A DNA stretch of 64,000 nucleotides from Ciceribacter sp. L1K22 (GCF_017599385.1 NZ_JAGFPK010000001.1:2121541-2185540); one strand, 5' to 3'; positions 41,201 to 51,024 are shown, numbered from the stretch's first letter. The notes: generated by a model from the sequence alone, not told the origin. Numbers and translations: made by a program.

Positions 41201-42247
41201 ATGGCGCCGCGCAAAACCGCGTCTGCTTCCAGCCGCAAGACGGCAGCAAAGACTGCCTCCAAGGATTTCACCGGAAAAAACAGCCCCGATTTTACAGCTG
41301 ATCAGGAGCTTCACGCCTATCGCGAGATGCTTCTGATCCGCCGTTTCGAGGAAAAGGCCGGCCAGCTTTACGGCATGGGCTTCATCGGCGGCTTCTGTCA
41401 CCTGTACATCGGCCAGGAAGCGGTGGTCGTCGGCATGCAGATGTCGCAGAAGGAAGGCGATCAGGTGATCACAGCCTATCGCGACCACGGGCATATGCTC
41501 GCCGCCGGCATGAGCGCGCGTGGCGTCATGGCCGAGTTGACCGGTCGTCGCAGCGGTCTGTCGAAGGGCAAGGGCGGCTCCATGCACATGTTCTCGAAAG
41601 AGAAGCATTTCTATGGCGGCCACGGCATCGTCGGCGCCCAGGTGTCGCTTGGAACCGGTCTGGCCTTCGCCAACAAGTACCGCGGCAACGACAATGTCTC
41701 TGTCACCTATTTCGGTGACGGCGCGGCCAACCAAGGCCAGGTCTACGAGAGCTTCAACATGGCGGCGCTGTGGAAGCTGCCGATCATCTACATCGTCGAG
41801 AACAACCGCTACGCGATGGGCACGTCGACATCCCGCGCCACGGCGCAGTCGAACTACTCGCTGCGCGGCTCCGGCTTCGGCATTCCGGGCGTCCAGGTCG
41901 ATGGCATGGACGTGCGCGCCGTCAAGGCTGCCGCCGACGATGCGCTCGAGCACTGCCGCTCGGGCAAGGGTCCGATCATTCTCGAAATGCTGACCTACCG
42001 CTATCGTGGTCACTCGATGTCCGACCCGGCCAAGTATCGCTCCAAGGAAGAAGTGCAGAAGATGCGCTCCGAGCAGGATCCGATCGAGCAGGTCAAGGCG
42101 CGCGTCCTGGCGAACGGCTGGGCGACCGAGGACGATCTGAAGGCGATCGACAAGGACGTCCGCGACATCGTCGCCGACAGCGCCGATTTCGCGCAGGCCG
42201 ATCCGGAGCCGGATGTATCCGAGCTCTACACCGATATCCTGTTGTGA
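41201..42247 (+). CDS. pdhA: pyruvate dehydrogenase E1 component, alpha subunit
   Basis: 348 residues. With the beta subunit it decarboxylates pyruvate and transfers the acetyl group to lipoate on E2. The thiamine diphosphate motif GDGAANQG lies near 173-180 with the closing ENNRYAMGTS. GMGFIGGFCHLYIGQEAV, the SRATAQSNYSLRGSGF loop and YRYRGHSMSDP are typical. A Lys/Ala/Ser-rich N-terminal leader of about 25 residues precedes the domain. It starts the pdhA-pdhB-pdhC operon with GGGAGG upstream. Confidence 0.97.
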   Translation: MAPRKTASASSRKTAAKTASKDFTGKNSPDFTADQELHAYREMLLIRRFEEKAGQLYGMGFIGGFCHLYIGQEAVVVGMQMSQKEGDQVITAYRDHGHMLAAGMSARGVMAELTGRRSGLSKGKGGSMHMFSKEKHFYGGHGIVGAQVSLGTGLAFANKYRGNDNVSVTYFGDGAANQGQVYESFNMAALWKLPIIYIVENNRYAMGTSTSRATAQSNYSLRGSGFGIPGVQVDGMDVRAVKAAADDALEHCRSGKGPIILEMLTYRYRGHSMSDPAKYRSKEEVQKMRSEQDPIEQVKARVLANGWATEDDLKAIDKDVRDIVADSADFAQADPEPDVSELYTDILL

Positions 42248-42265
42248 GTGGGGAGGCGCAAGTCC

Positions 42266-43672
42266 ATGTCCATTGAAATCCTGATGCCCGCCCTGTCTCC
42301 GACCATGGAAGAGGGCACCCTGTCCAAGTGGCTCAAGAAGGAGGGTGACAAGGTCACCTCCGGCGACGTCATCGCGGAAATCGAGACCGACAAGGCGACC
42401 ATGGAAGTGGAAGCCGTCGACGAGGGCGTGATCGGCAAGCTGCTGGTCGATGCCGGCACCGAAAACGTCAAGGTCAACACCCCGATCGCGGTCCTGCTGC
42501 AGGATGGCGAAAGCGCCGACGACATCAAGGCACCCAAGCCCGCCAAGACGGAACAGGCTCCGGCCGAAACGTCGGATGCCGCCGCCGGCAAGGCCCGCGA
42601 AGCCAAGGACGAAACACCGGCCGGCGCCAAGGTTCCGGCCGCTCCGAAGGTCGAGGTCGCCTCCGATCCGGACATTCCGGCCGGCACCGAGATGGTTTCC
42701 ATGACCGTCCGCGAAGCGCTGCGCGAGGCCATGGCCGAAGAAATGCGCCGGGACGAGAAGGTCTTCGTCATGGGTGAGGAAGTCGCCGAATACCAGGGCG
42801 CCTACAAGATCACGCAGGGCCTCCTGCAGGAGTTCGGCGACAAGCGCGTCATCGACACCCCGATCACCGAGCACGGCTTTGCCGGCGTCGGCGTCGGCGC
42901 CGCGATGGCCGGCCTTCGCCCGATCGTCGAGTTCATGACCTTCAACTTCGCCATGCAGGCGATCGACCAGATCATCAACTCGGCCGCCAAGACGCTATAC
43001 ATGTCCGGTGGCCAGATGGGCGCCCCGATGGTGTTCCGCGGCCCGAACGGTGCCGCTGCCCGCGTTGCCGCCCAGCACAGCCAGGATTACGCCGCGTGGT
43101 ACAGCCACGTGCCGGGCCTCAAGGTCGTCATGCCGTACACGGCAGCCGACGCCAAGGGCCTGCTCAAGGCCGCGATCCGCGATCCGAACCCCGTCATCTT
43201 CCTCGAAAACGAAATCCTCTACGGTCACTCCTTCGAGGTGCCGAAGCTCGACGATTTCGTGCTGCCGATCGGCAAGGCGCGTATCCACAAGAAGGGCAAT
43301 GACGCGACGCTCGTCTCCTTCGGCATCGGCATGACCTATGCGGTGAAGGCGGTTGAGGAACTGACCAAGGACGGTATCGACGTCGAACTGATCGACTTGC
43401 GGACCATCCGCCCGATGGACCTGCCGACCGTCATCGAATCGGTAAAGAAGACCGGTCGCCTCGTCGTCATCGAGGAAGGCTTCCCGCAGTCCTCCGTCGG
43501 CGACTTCATCTCCAACAGCGTCCAGCGCGCCGCGTTCGACTATCTCGACGCGCCGATCGTCACGATCGCCGGCAAGGACGTGCCGATGCCGTACGCCGCC
43601 AACCTCGAAAAGCTCGCGCTTCCGAACGTCGGCGAAGTCGTCCAGGCGGTGAAGACCGTCTGCTACAAGTAA
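42266..43672 (+). CDS. pdhB: pyruvate dehydrogenase E1 beta subunit with N-terminal lipoyl domain
   Basis: 468 residues in two parts. Residues 1-80 are a complete lipoyl domain with the lipoyl-Lys at 43 in [12 protein letters not shown]. An Ala/Pro/Lys-rich linker leads to the E1-beta body from about 145 ([20 protein letters not shown]...[18 protein letters not shown]). The extra lipoyl domain on E1-beta is a known alphaproteobacterial feature. The lipoyl coding segment is almost identical to that of pdhC around the Lys codon. It follows pdhA by 18 bp; the start is the ATG with GGGAGG ten bases upstream. Confidence 0.96.
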   Translation: MSIEILMPALSPTMEEGTLSKWLKKEGDKVTSGDVIAEIETDKATMEVEAVDEGVIGKLLVDAGTENVKVNTPIAVLLQDGESADDIKAPKPAKTEQAPAETSDAAAGKAREAKDETPAGAKVPAAPKVEVASDPDIPAGTEMVSMTVREALREAMAEEMRRDEKVFVMGEEVAEYQGAYKITQGLLQEFGDKRVIDTPITEHGFAGVGVGAAMAGLRPIVEFMTFNFAMQAIDQIINSAAKTLYMSGGQMGAPMVFRGPNGAAARVAAQHSQDYAAWYSHVPGLKVVMPYTAADAKGLLKAAIRDPNPVIFLENEILYGHSFEVPKLDDFVLPIGKARIHKKGNDATLVSFGIGMTYAVKAVEELTKDGIDVELIDLRTIRPMDLPTVIESVKKTGRLVVIEEGFPQSSVGDFISNSVQRAAFDYLDAPIVTIAGKDVPMPYAANLEKLALPNVGEVVQAVKTVCYK

Positions 43673-43688
43673 ACGGGAGGGCAGGAAC

Positions 43689-45065
43689 ATGCCGATCAAC
43701 ATCACGATGCCGGCACTCTCCCCGACGATGGAAGAGGGCAATCTGGCCAAGTGGCTTGTCAAGGAAGGCGACACCGTCAAGTCCGGTGACGTCATCGCTG
43801 AGATCGAGACCGACAAGGCGACCATGGAAGTGGAAGCTGTCGACGAGGGCGTCGTCGCCAAGCTCGTCGTTCCCGCCGGCACCGAAGGCGTCAAGGTCAA
43901 CAGCCTGATCGCCATTCTCGCCGAAGAAGGCGAGGACGTGAAGGCCGCAGCCGCCGGTGGCGATGCCGCCCCGGCGCCGAAGGCAGCACCTGTCAACGAT
44001 GACGGCCCAGGCAAACCGGAGCCGACACCCAACCCGACGCCAACGCCCGCGAAAGCGCCGATAGCCGATCAGGGTCCGGCTCCGTCGACCCCCGCGCCGG
44101 TTTCCGCATCGGGCGACCGCGTCTTCTCCTCGCCGCTGGCCCGCCGGCTGGCGAAGGAAGCGGGTCTCGACATCTCCAAGGTATCCGGCTCCGGGCCGCA
44201 CGGGCGCGTCGTGAAGTCCGACGTCGAGAAGGCCGTTGCCTCGGGTGGCGCCAAGGCATCCGCCGCTCCGTCAGCCGGCGCTTCGGCCGCTCCGGCGCCC
44301 GCGATGGCAAAGGGTGCCGGCGACGACGCCGTGCTCAAGCTGTTTGAGGAAGGCTCCTACGAGCTCATTCCGCACGACGGCATGCGCAAGACGATCGCTT
44401 CGCGCCTCCTGGAGTCGCACCAGACCGTGCCGTCCTATTTCGTCTCGATGGACTGCGAACTTGACGCGCTGCTGAAGCTGCGCGCCGAGATCAACAAGGC
44501 GGCCCCGATGGTCAAGACGGAGAAGGGCGAGGTTCCGGCCTACAAGCTCTCGGTCAACGACTTCATCATCAAGGCGATGGCGTTGGCGCTGCGCGACGTT
44601 CCGATGGCGAACGCTTCGTGGACCTCGACGGCTCGGATCAAGCACAAGCACTCTGACGTTGGCGTCGCCGTGGCCATTCCGGATGGACTGATCACGCCGA
44701 TCATCAAGAAGGCCGAGACCAAGACATTGTCCACCATCTCCAACGAGATGAAGGATCTGGCACGGCGGGCCCGCGACAAGAAGCTGAAGCCTGACGAATA
44801 CCAGGGCGGCACCACGGCGGTGTCGAACCTCGGCATGTTCGGCGTCTCCAACTTCACCTCGATCATCAACCCGCCGCATGCCTCGATCGTCTCGATCGGC
44901 GCCGGCATCGAGAAGCCGGTCGTCAAGAACGGCGAGATCAAGGTGGCGACGGTGATGACGGCCACGTTCGCGTTCGACCATCGCGTGATCGACGGCGCGC
45001 TCGGCGCGGAGCTGGCATCCGCCTTCCAGAAGCACATCCAGAACCCGATGGGCATGCTGGTCTGA
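43689..45065 (+). CDS. pdhC: dihydrolipoamide acetyltransferase, E2 core of pyruvate dehydrogenase
   Basis: 458 residues. One lipoyl domain (1-80, lipoyl-Lys 43), an Ala/Pro linker, the E3/E1-binding domain near 148-182 ([18 protein letters not shown]), a second Ala-rich linker, and the catalytic acetyltransferase domain from about 225 to the end, with the active-site His in [14 protein letters not shown] near 431. It forms the core of the complex and hands the acetyl group to CoA. It lies 16 bp after pdhB; lpd follows about 1.45 kb downstream. Confidence 0.96.
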   Translation: MPINITMPALSPTMEEGNLAKWLVKEGDTVKSGDVIAEIETDKATMEVEAVDEGVVAKLVVPAGTEGVKVNSLIAILAEEGEDVKAAAAGGDAAPAPKAAPVNDDGPGKPEPTPNPTPTPAKAPIADQGPAPSTPAPVSASGDRVFSSPLARRLAKEAGLDISKVSGSGPHGRVVKSDVEKAVASGGAKASAAPSAGASAAPAPAMAKGAGDDAVLKLFEEGSYELIPHDGMRKTIASRLLESHQTVPSYFVSMDCELDALLKLRAEINKAAPMVKTEKGEVPAYKLSVNDFIIKAMALALRDVPMANASWTSTARIKHKHSDVGVAVAIPDGLITPIIKKAETKTLSTISNEMKDLARRARDKKLKPDEYQGGTTAVSNLGMFGVSNFTSIINPPHASIVSIGAGIEKPVVKNGEIKVATVMTATFAFDHRVIDGALGAELASAFQKHIQNPMGMLV

Positions 45066-45074
45066 TAAACTCGG

Positions 45075-45097
45075 CCTCTCCCGAACAGCGGGAGGGG
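45075..45097 (+). terminator. hairpin after pdhC, weak terminator
   Basis: A 9-bp stem with one G-T wobble (45075-45083 with 45089-45097), without a T-run. It may reduce read-through from the pdh operon or protect its 3' end. Confidence 0.35.
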
Positions 45098-45188
45098 CAT
45101 GTCCTTGCGCATGGAACAGGATCGACATTTCCCGGTCGCAGACACATATCTTATGGATAGGCGATCCGGGTTTTGACGGAGGTCTCAC

Positions 45189-45431
45189 ATGGCAAATGAA
45201 CCAGTCGACATGATCATGCCGATGCTGCGGGAAATACGCGGCGAGATTGGCCAGATGCGCGGCGAGATGCAGGACATGAAGCAGCAACTGGACAAGCTGG
45301 AAAGCGGCCAGAAGACCATTCGCCAGGCTCTGCAGGCGGATACGATGATGTCGAGACTCGTGACCGGCGAATTCGAGGACCGGATATTCGAGCTGGAGCG
45401 CAAGGTCGATGCGCTGATGAAGGGCAAGTGA
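45189..45431 (+). CDS. small coiled-coil hypothetical protein
   Basis: 80 residues, highly charged, with heptad-like spacing over nearly the whole length (EIGQMRGEMQDMKQQLDKLE) and methionine-rich. No signal peptide or membrane segment. GGAGG lies a few bases before the ATG. I recall similar short proteins downstream of pdhC in rhizobia, but know no function. It precedes the SGNH hydrolase gene by 55 bp on the same strand. Confidence 0.7.
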   Translation: MANEPVDMIMPMLREIRGEIGQMRGEMQDMKQQLDKLESGQKTIRQALQADTMMSRLVTGEFEDRIFELERKVDALMKGK

Positions 45432-45486
45432 CGGGTCGGGCGCGGACGCGTTTACGGCAAGGGCAGGCAAGGGACCGAAGGCTCAT

Positions 45487-46125
45487 ATGAAAAGCGTTCT
45501 CTGCTACGGCGATTCACTGACCTGGGGTTATGATCCCGTCAATCTCGGCCGTCATGCCTATGAAGACCGCTGGACGAGCGTGCTGCAGAAGGGGCTTGGC
45601 CATGGCGTCCGCGTTCTGGCGGAAGGGCTGAACGGGCGCACCACGGCCTATGACGATCACCTGGCCGACTGCGAGCGCAACGGCGTGAAACTGCTGCCGA
45701 CCCTTCTCGAGACCCACAAGCCCATCGACCTCGTGGTGATCATGCTCGGCACGAACGACATGAAGCGCGGGATCGAGGGAACGGCCGTGGGCGCCACCAG
45801 CGGGATGAAGCGCCTTGTTTCGCTCGTGCGCCACCACGACTGGGGCTTCGACTTCGAGGGACCGGACGTGCTGATCGTCTCGCCGCCGCCGATTTGCGAG
45901 ACGGCGAACGCCTTTTTCGCGGCGATGTTCAAGGACGCGCTGGAGGAAAGCGCCATGCTCGCCAGCATGTATCGCGACATGGCCGATGAGATGGGGTGCG
46001 GTTTCTTCGATGCCGGTTCCGTGGCGAAGACGACGCCGCTTGACGGTATCCACCTCGACGCGGCCAACACCCGCGCAATCGGTCGCGGGCTTGAGCCGGT
46101 CGTGCGCATGATGCTTGGAATCTAA
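45487..46125 (+). CDS. SGNH/GDSL hydrolase
   Basis: 212 residues. Block I is YGDSLTWGYDP with the nucleophile Ser near residue 10, block II Gly is in LAEGLNGRTT, block III is MLGTNDMK, and block V has DGIHLDAANT with the catalytic Asp/His. It is cytosolic, with no signal peptide, and belongs to the arylesterase/acetyl-esterase branch found in Mycobacterium and rhizobia. Its natural substrate is unknown. It sits within the pdhC-lpd interval. Confidence 0.88.
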   Translation: MKSVLCYGDSLTWGYDPVNLGRHAYEDRWTSVLQKGLGHGVRVLAEGLNGRTTAYDDHLADCERNGVKLLPTLLETHKPIDLVVIMLGTNDMKRGIEGTAVGATSGMKRLVSLVRHHDWGFDFEGPDVLIVSPPPICETANAFFAAMFKDALEESAMLASMYRDMADEMGCGFFDAGSVAKTTPLDGIHLDAANTRAIGRGLEPVVRMMLGI

Positions 46126-46141
46126 TAGAAATCCGGGATTT

Positions 46142-46155
46142 TTGATCAGGATCAA
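46142..46155 (+). promoter_or_regulatory. FNR/FixK-type box upstream of the DUF465 gene
   Basis: TTGAT-CAGG-ATCAA is an exact match to the established anaerobox consensus (TTGAT-N4-ATCAA). It lies 58 bp before the DUF465 start. A transcription start near 46190 would place it at about -41, the usual activating position. The -10 region is not convincing. Confidence 0.7.
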
Positions 46156-46213
46156 GGAGTGAGAGAGAGGGGACGCTAGGCTTCAGGTATCAGACAACAA
46201 GAGGAGATACCTG

Positions 46214-46453
46214 ATGTCGAACACCCCGCACGAACTGGCGGAAGAGTTTCCCGAACATGTCGCCAAGATGCACGCGCTGAAGACCGGCGACGCACACTTT
46301 GCGAAACTCTTCGAGGACTATCACGAGGTGAACCGCGCCATTCATCGTGCAGAAACGGATGTGGAGCCGGTCGGTGACGCGCACATGGAAACGATGCGCA
46401 AGAAGCGGATGGTTCTGAAGGATGAAATCTACGGGATGCTGATGCGCGCATAG
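46214..46453 (+). CDS. DUF465 (YdcH-like) small protein, candidate oxygen-regulated gene
   Basis: 79 residues, helical and charged. The pattern HELAEEFPEHVAKMHALKTGDAHFAKLFEDYHEVNRAIHRAE plus a Lys-rich end (MRKKRMVLKDEIYGML) is that of the DUF465/YdcH family, which has no known biochemical role. AGGAG sits 8-10 bases upstream of the ATG. A perfect FNR/FixK-type box precedes it, which suggests induction at low oxygen. It lies just upstream of lpd on the same strand. Confidence 0.85.
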   Translation: MSNTPHELAEEFPEHVAKMHALKTGDAHFAKLFEDYHEVNRAIHRAETDVEPVGDAHMETMRKKRMVLKDEIYGMLMRA

Positions 46454-46517
46454 CTCTTCATCCCGGGCAGGCGGGCCGGTTCAGGTCCGCTTGCCGATAA
46501 CAAGGAGATGAAGACCC

Positions 46518-47963
46518 GTGTCGAACGCCTATGACGTCATCGTAATCGGATCCGGTCCCGGCGGATACATCGCCGCGATTCGCGCAGCCCAGCTCGGCAT
46601 GAAGGTTGCCGTCGTCGAGCGCGAACATCTGGCCGGCATCTGCTCGAACTGGGGCTGCATTCCGACCAAGGCGCTACTGCGCACCGCCGACGTGATGCAT
46701 ACCGCCACCCATGCCAAGGATTACGGCCTGACGCTCGAAGGCTCGATCAAGCCTGACATCAAAGCGATCGTCGCCCGCTCTCGCGGCATCGCGCATCGCA
46801 TGAACAACGGCGTCGGATTCCTGTTCAAGAAGAACAAGGTCGACATCATCTGGGGCGAAGCCAAGATCACCAAGCCCGGCGAGATCGTCGTCGGCAAGCC
46901 GACCAAGAAACCGGTCGAGCCGATGGGTCCCGTGCCGAAGAACACGCTGGGCGAGGGCACCTACACCGCCAAGCACATCATCGTCGCCACCGGTGCGCGT
47001 CCGCGTGCGCTGCCGGGGATCGAGCCTGATGGCAAACTGATCTGGACCTATTTCGAGGCCATGAAGCCGGAGGAAATGCCGAAGTCCCTGCTGGTCATGG
47101 GCTCCGGCGCCATCGGCATCGAATTCGCCAGCTTCTACCGTACCATGGGCGTAGACGTGACCGTCGTCGAGATCATGAAGCAGGTTATGCCGGTCGAGGA
47201 CGAAGAAATCTCGGCCTTTGCCAAGAAGCAGTTCGACAAGCAGGGCATGAAAATCCTGCTCGAGGCCAAAGTCGCCAAGGTCGAGAAGGGTGCCAATTCC
47301 GTCACCGCAACGATCGAGAAGAAGGACGGTTCGGTCGAGAAGATCACCGCCGACCGGATGATCTCGGCGGTCGGCGTGCAGGCCAATATCGAGGGTATCG
47401 GGCTGGAAGCCGTCGGCGTGAAGACCGATCGCGGCTTCATCGTCATCGACGGCTACGGCAAGACCAATGTGCCGGGCATCTATGCGATCGGCGATGTCGC
47501 CGGCCCCCCGATGCTGGCCCACAAGGCCGAGCATGAGGCGGTCATCGTCGTCGAGAAGATCGCCGGCCTGCCGAACGTCCACCCGATGGACAAGAACAAG
47601 ATCCCCGGCTGCACCTATTGCCACCCGCAGGTCGCCTCCGTCGGCCTGACCGAAGCCAAGGCGAAGGCCGAGGGCCGCGACATCCGCGTCGGCCGCTTCA
47701 CCTTCGCCGCCAACGGCAAGGCGGTGGCTCTTGGAGAGGACCAGGGCATGGTCAAGACGATCTTCGACAAGAAGACCGGCGAGCTTCTGGGCGCCCACAT
47801 GGTCGGCGCGGAAGTCACCGAACTCATCCAGGGCTTTGTCGTCGCGATGAACCTCGAGACGACAGAGGAAGACCTGATGCACACGATCTTCCCGCATCCG
47901 ACCATTTCGGAGACGATGAAGGAAAGCGTGCTCGACGCCTACGGCCGGGTCCTGAACGCCTGA
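46518..47963 (+). CDS. lpdA: dihydrolipoamide dehydrogenase (E3)
   Basis: A 481-residue FAD flavoenzyme that reoxidises the dihydrolipoamide of the pyruvate dehydrogenase complex with NAD. The FAD fold is at the start (VIVIGSGPGGYIAAIRAAQ), the redox disulfide is CSNWGC near residues 43-48, the NAD motif is VMGSGAIGIEFASFY, YAIGDVAGPPMLAHKA follows, and the C-terminal His-Glu is in FPHPTISE. The GTG start has AAGGAG upstream. It is separated from pdhABC by three small genes, as in other rhizobia. Confidence 0.96.
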   Translation: MSNAYDVIVIGSGPGGYIAAIRAAQLGMKVAVVEREHLAGICSNWGCIPTKALLRTADVMHTATHAKDYGLTLEGSIKPDIKAIVARSRGIAHRMNNGVGFLFKKNKVDIIWGEAKITKPGEIVVGKPTKKPVEPMGPVPKNTLGEGTYTAKHIIVATGARPRALPGIEPDGKLIWTYFEAMKPEEMPKSLLVMGSGAIGIEFASFYRTMGVDVTVVEIMKQVMPVEDEEISAFAKKQFDKQGMKILLEAKVAKVEKGANSVTATIEKKDGSVEKITADRMISAVGVQANIEGIGLEAVGVKTDRGFIVIDGYGKTNVPGIYAIGDVAGPPMLAHKAEHEAVIVVEKIAGLPNVHPMDKNKIPGCTYCHPQVASVGLTEAKAKAEGRDIRVGRFTFAANGKAVALGEDQGMVKTIFDKKTGELLGAHMVGAEVTELIQGFVVAMNLETTEEDLMHTIFPHPTISETMKESVLDAYGRVLNA

Positions 47964-48036
47964 GGTCTGTTGTGAAAGAGGACCAAGCCGCCTATATGGG
48001 CGGCAGGTCCAAACTGCAATCCGAAAGGGGTTCGAC

Positions 48037-48291
48037 GTGGCTGGTTTCGAAGTCGGCATCATTGCAACGATATTCTTCGGCGGTCTCGCCGGCTGGCTCG
48101 CTGGCAAGCTGATGAACATGCGCTTCGGCGTGTTCATGAACATCGTGATCGGCATCGTCGGAGCGGCGATCGCCGCCGCTATCTTCCGCCGCCTTGGCAT
48201 TTTCGTCGAGGGCGACTGGCTCGGCTATCTGATCACCAGCTTCGTTGGCGCAAGTCTCCTTCTCTTCATCGCCAGGCTCGTCAGGCGATAA
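48037..48291 (+). CDS. GlsB/YeaQ/YmgE-type small membrane protein
   Basis: 84 residues, GTG start with AAAGGGG upstream. Three hydrophobic segments rich in Gly (IIATIFFGGLAGWLAGKL, VFMNIVIGIVGAAIAAAIF, YLITSFVGASLLLFIARL) match the transglycosylase-associated YeaQ/YmgE family of the inner membrane. Despite the family name, no enzyme activity is established. It lies between lpdA and lipA on the same strand. Confidence 0.88.
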   Translation: MAGFEVGIIATIFFGGLAGWLAGKLMNMRFGVFMNIVIGIVGAAIAAAIFRRLGIFVEGDWLGYLITSFVGASLLLFIARLVRR

Positions 48292-48330
48292 ATCAGAAAG
48301 GCCGTCTCGGCGGCACAAAGGGTCTCCATC

Positions 48331-49314
48331 ATGGTCACCATCCTCGACAGGACCAATCTCGCAACGGCAGCCGCGGATGAGAAGCGCGTTCGCCATCCGG
48401 AGAAGGCGCACCGGCCCGATACGGAAGTGCTGCGCAAGCCGGAATGGATCCGCGTCAAGGCGCCGACCTCGAAGGGCTACAACGAGACGCGCGAACTGGT
48501 GCGCTCGCACAAGCTTGTCACCGTGTGCGAGGAGGCGGGTTGCCCGAACATTGGCGAGTGCTGGGACAAGAAGCACGCCACCTTCATGATCATGGGCGAG
48601 ATCTGTACCCGCGCCTGCGCCTTCTGCAATGTCGCCACCGGCAAGCCGAACGCGCTTGACATGGACGAGCCGGAAAACGTCGCCAAGGCCGTCCGACAGA
48701 TGGGCCTGAGCCACGTGGTCATCACCTCCGTCGACCGCGATGATCTGGAGGACGGCGGCGCCGAGCACTTCGAGAAAGTGATCTGGGCGATCCGCGAAGC
48801 CTCGCCGCTGACGACGATCGAAATCCTGACACCGGATTTCCTGAAGAAGCCGGGTGCTCTGGAACGCGTCGTCGCTGCCAAGCCTGACGTGTTCAACCAC
48901 AACATGGAAACCGTTCCGGGCAATTACCTGACGGTCCGCCCCGGCGCGCGCTACTTCCATTCGGTACGGCTCCTCCAGCGGGTCAAGGAACTCGACCCCA
49001 CCATGTTCACCAAGTCAGGCATCATGGTGGGCCTCGGCGAGGAGCGCAACGAAGTCCTTCAGTTGATGGACGACCTGAGGACGGCCGATGTCGACTTCCT
49101 GACGATCGGCCAGTACCTCCAGCCGACCCGCAAGCACCACAAGGTCGAGCGCTTCGTCACGCCGGACGAGTTCAAGTCCTACGAGACGGTCGCCTATTCC
49201 AAAGGCTTCCTGATGGTCTCGTCGAGCCCGCTGACGCGGTCTTCGCACCATGCGGGTGATGATTTCGCGCGGCTGCGAGCGAACCGGGAGAAGTATCTGG
49301 CGTCGCACCCCTGA
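48331..49314 (+). CDS. lipA: lipoyl synthase
   Basis: A 327-residue radical SAM enzyme that inserts two sulfurs into octanoyl groups on lipoyl domains, such as those of PdhB and PdhC here. The auxiliary cluster cysteines are 66, 71 and 77 ([12 protein letters not shown]). The radical SAM cysteines are 92, 96 and 99 (CTRACAFC). [19 protein letters not shown] and the C-terminal [12 protein letters not shown] with the auxiliary-cluster Ser are intact. The context, next to lpdA and the pdh genes, fits its job. Confidence 0.97.
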   Translation: MVTILDRTNLATAAADEKRVRHPEKAHRPDTEVLRKPEWIRVKAPTSKGYNETRELVRSHKLVTVCEEAGCPNIGECWDKKHATFMIMGEICTRACAFCNVATGKPNALDMDEPENVAKAVRQMGLSHVVITSVDRDDLEDGGAEHFEKVIWAIREASPLTTIEILTPDFLKKPGALERVVAAKPDVFNHNMETVPGNYLTVRPGARYFHSVRLLQRVKELDPTMFTKSGIMVGLGEERNEVLQLMDDLRTADVDFLTIGQYLQPTRKHHKVERFVTPDEFKSYETVAYSKGFLMVSSSPLTRSSHHAGDDFARLRANREKYLASHP

Positions 49315-49419
49315 TGGCTTTGTACGGTCGGCGCTCAACCTTTCGGGGCATTTGACGTCGACCGCTAAGGCTCAATCTGCTAGTATTTGTTGTATCCGCC
49401 AACGATTTGGGGATAGCAG

Positions 49420-50463
49420 ATGCTGTCGAAGATCAAGGCTTGGGCTTCGATGCCCTGGTACGCCATGCAGGTGTTGACCGGACAAAAGGCCTTCAAGGGC
49501 AATCCAATCCTGACCAGCGAGCGCCTGAACAGGCGCGGCCTGCATGTCTGGCGCGTGCGAACGGCACATCGGCTGGCCGCTTACCGTCGTCGCAAGTTGG
49601 AGCATCTCGTCGCTGCGGAGGACCGCGAGGCGTTCGACCGGAACGGCTATATTGAGCGGCGGGACCTTCTGCCGCCCGACCGCTTCCGGCAGGTGATGAA
49701 GGAGGTCGAGAGCCTTCGCATGCCGGCACGGGAGATGTACGAGGGCAACGCGGTCACCCGCCGCACGCCGCTAACGCCCGATGTTTTGGCGAACATGCCC
49801 GCACTCCGTGCGCTTCTCGATAGTGCCGAATGGAAGAACCGGATTTCCTATGTCGGCAGCTTCCGTAACGAACCTGTGCTCAGCATACAGACGATCTTCT
49901 CGGACGCTTCGCCGCGCGAGAAGGGAAAGGACCCCCAGACCAATCTGCACATGGATACCTTCCATCCCACGGTGAAAGCCTGGTACTTCCTGCATGACAT
50001 TGTGGAAGAGGAGGGACCCTTCACCTATGTGCCCGGCTCGCACAAGCTGACCCGTCGTCGTCTCGCCTGGCAGAAGCGCAAAAGCATCCTCGCATCGCGC
50101 AAGGCCGACGGTGGCTCGTTCCGGCTGCAGGCGACGGATCTGAAATATCTTCGGCTGCCGCAACCCACAGTGTTCAGCGTACCTGCCAACACGCTGGTCG
50201 TGGGCGATACGTTCGGCTTTCACGCACGCGGTCCGTCGTCGCGCCCCTCAGTACGGATTGAAATCTACGCGACGCAAAGACCGAATCCGTTCATTCCTTT
50301 CGTCAATCTCGACAGCGCTGTCTTACCGTTTGTCCGCGGTCGCAAACAAGTCATTCCGTGGTACTTCGAAGACCTGCTGCTGAAACTCGGTATCGGCCGG
50401 CGCCGCTGGTATCCGGTGGGTGCGCCGGCACCTGGTGAACCGGTGCCGCAGGCAGAGGGCTGA
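49420..50463 (+). CDS. PhyH-like Fe(II)/2-oxoglutarate dioxygenase
   Basis: 347 residues. The double-stranded beta-helix motif is visible: His177-x-Asp179 in NLHMDTFHP, distal His268 in FGFHARGP, and Arg279 in SVRIEIY for 2-oxoglutarate binding. EGPFTYVPGSHKLTRRR is typical of phytanoyl-CoA dioxygenase-like proteins. The first ~60 residues are basic and of unknown role. The substrate is unknown. It sits between lipA and ratA, which I remember as neighbours in rhizobia, so it may be an inserted accessory gene. Confidence 0.78.
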   Translation: MLSKIKAWASMPWYAMQVLTGQKAFKGNPILTSERLNRRGLHVWRVRTAHRLAAYRRRKLEHLVAAEDREAFDRNGYIERRDLLPPDRFRQVMKEVESLRMPAREMYEGNAVTRRTPLTPDVLANMPALRALLDSAEWKNRISYVGSFRNEPVLSIQTIFSDASPREKGKDPQTNLHMDTFHPTVKAWYFLHDIVEEEGPFTYVPGSHKLTRRRLAWQKRKSILASRKADGGSFRLQATDLKYLRLPQPTVFSVPANTLVVGDTFGFHARGPSSRPSVRIEIYATQRPNPFIPFVNLDSAVLPFVRGRKQVIPWYFEDLLLKLGIGRRRWYPVGAPAPGEPVPQAEG

Positions 50464-50571
50464 CGCGGCCGGGGGGCGCCGTGGCGACGATGGACGTCAC
50501 GTGTGGAAATTGCGTCCGGATTTCCGATGCCTCCGCTTGATCTCCGCCGCGCGCGCGCCTAATTGGCTGGT

Positions 50572-51024
50572 ATGCCTCAATTCGAAACCCGCCGTATCGT
50601 CAAGCACTCGCCCGACCGAATGTATGCCCTCGTCGCCGATGTCGAGCGCTATCCGGAATTCCTGCCGCTTTGCGAGGCGCTGACCGTTGGGTCGCGCAAG
50701 GAGCGCGACGGCAAGGAACTGCTGATTGCCGACATGAGCGTCGGTTACAAGGCGATCCGGGAAACCTTCACGACACAGGTTCTCCTGAATGAGCCCGAAC
50801 GGGCGATCGATGTGAAATACATCGACGGGCCGTTCCGCTATCTCGACAACCGCTGGCGGTTCGAGGAAACGGCGGACGGCGGCTGCTCTGTCCACTTCTT
50901 CATCGACTACGAATTCAAGAGCCGGATATTGGGCGCGCTGATGGGCTCGATGTTCGACCGCGCCTTCCGCATGTTCGCCGAAGCCTTCGAGGCCCGCGCC
51001 GACAAGGTCTATGCCGCGGCCTGA
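50572..51024 (+). CDS. ratA: RatA/Coq10-type START-domain protein
   Basis: 150 residues of SRPBCC fold, starting MPQFETRRIVKHSPDRMYALVADVERYPEFLPLC and ending with a helix LGALMGSMFDRAFRMFAEAFEARA. The family covers the bacterial RatA ribosome-association protein and Coq10, which binds ubiquinone; I cannot decide between the two roles, and in alphaproteobacteria a quinone-binding role is plausible. I use the ATG; an in-frame TTG three codons earlier is an alternative. The end overlaps convergent cinA by 16 bp. Confidence 0.88.
   Translation: MPQFETRRIVKHSPDRMYALVADVERYPEFLPLCEALTVGSRKERDGKELLIADMSVGYKAIRETFTTQVLLNEPERAIDVKYIDGPFRYLDNRWRFEETADGGCSVHFFIDYEFKSRILGALMGSMFDRAFRMFAEAFEARADKVYAAA

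Noticed and set aside
42266..42600. Lipoyl domain fused to E1-beta looked like an unusual fusion
   Set aside because: A lipoyl domain on PdhB is an established feature of alphaproteobacterial pyruvate dehydrogenase.
46674..48200. Long open frame antisense to lpdA, and similar long antisense frames over pyrG (17862-19466), pdhA/pdhB (41180-42874), parE/hydrolase (14228-16387) and ntrY/ntrX (58799-60721)
   Set aside because: Each lies opposite a well-recognised gene. Composition is the Arg/His/Asp/Gly/Leu-rich pattern that GC-rich codon bias produces on the other strand. No domains or start signals.
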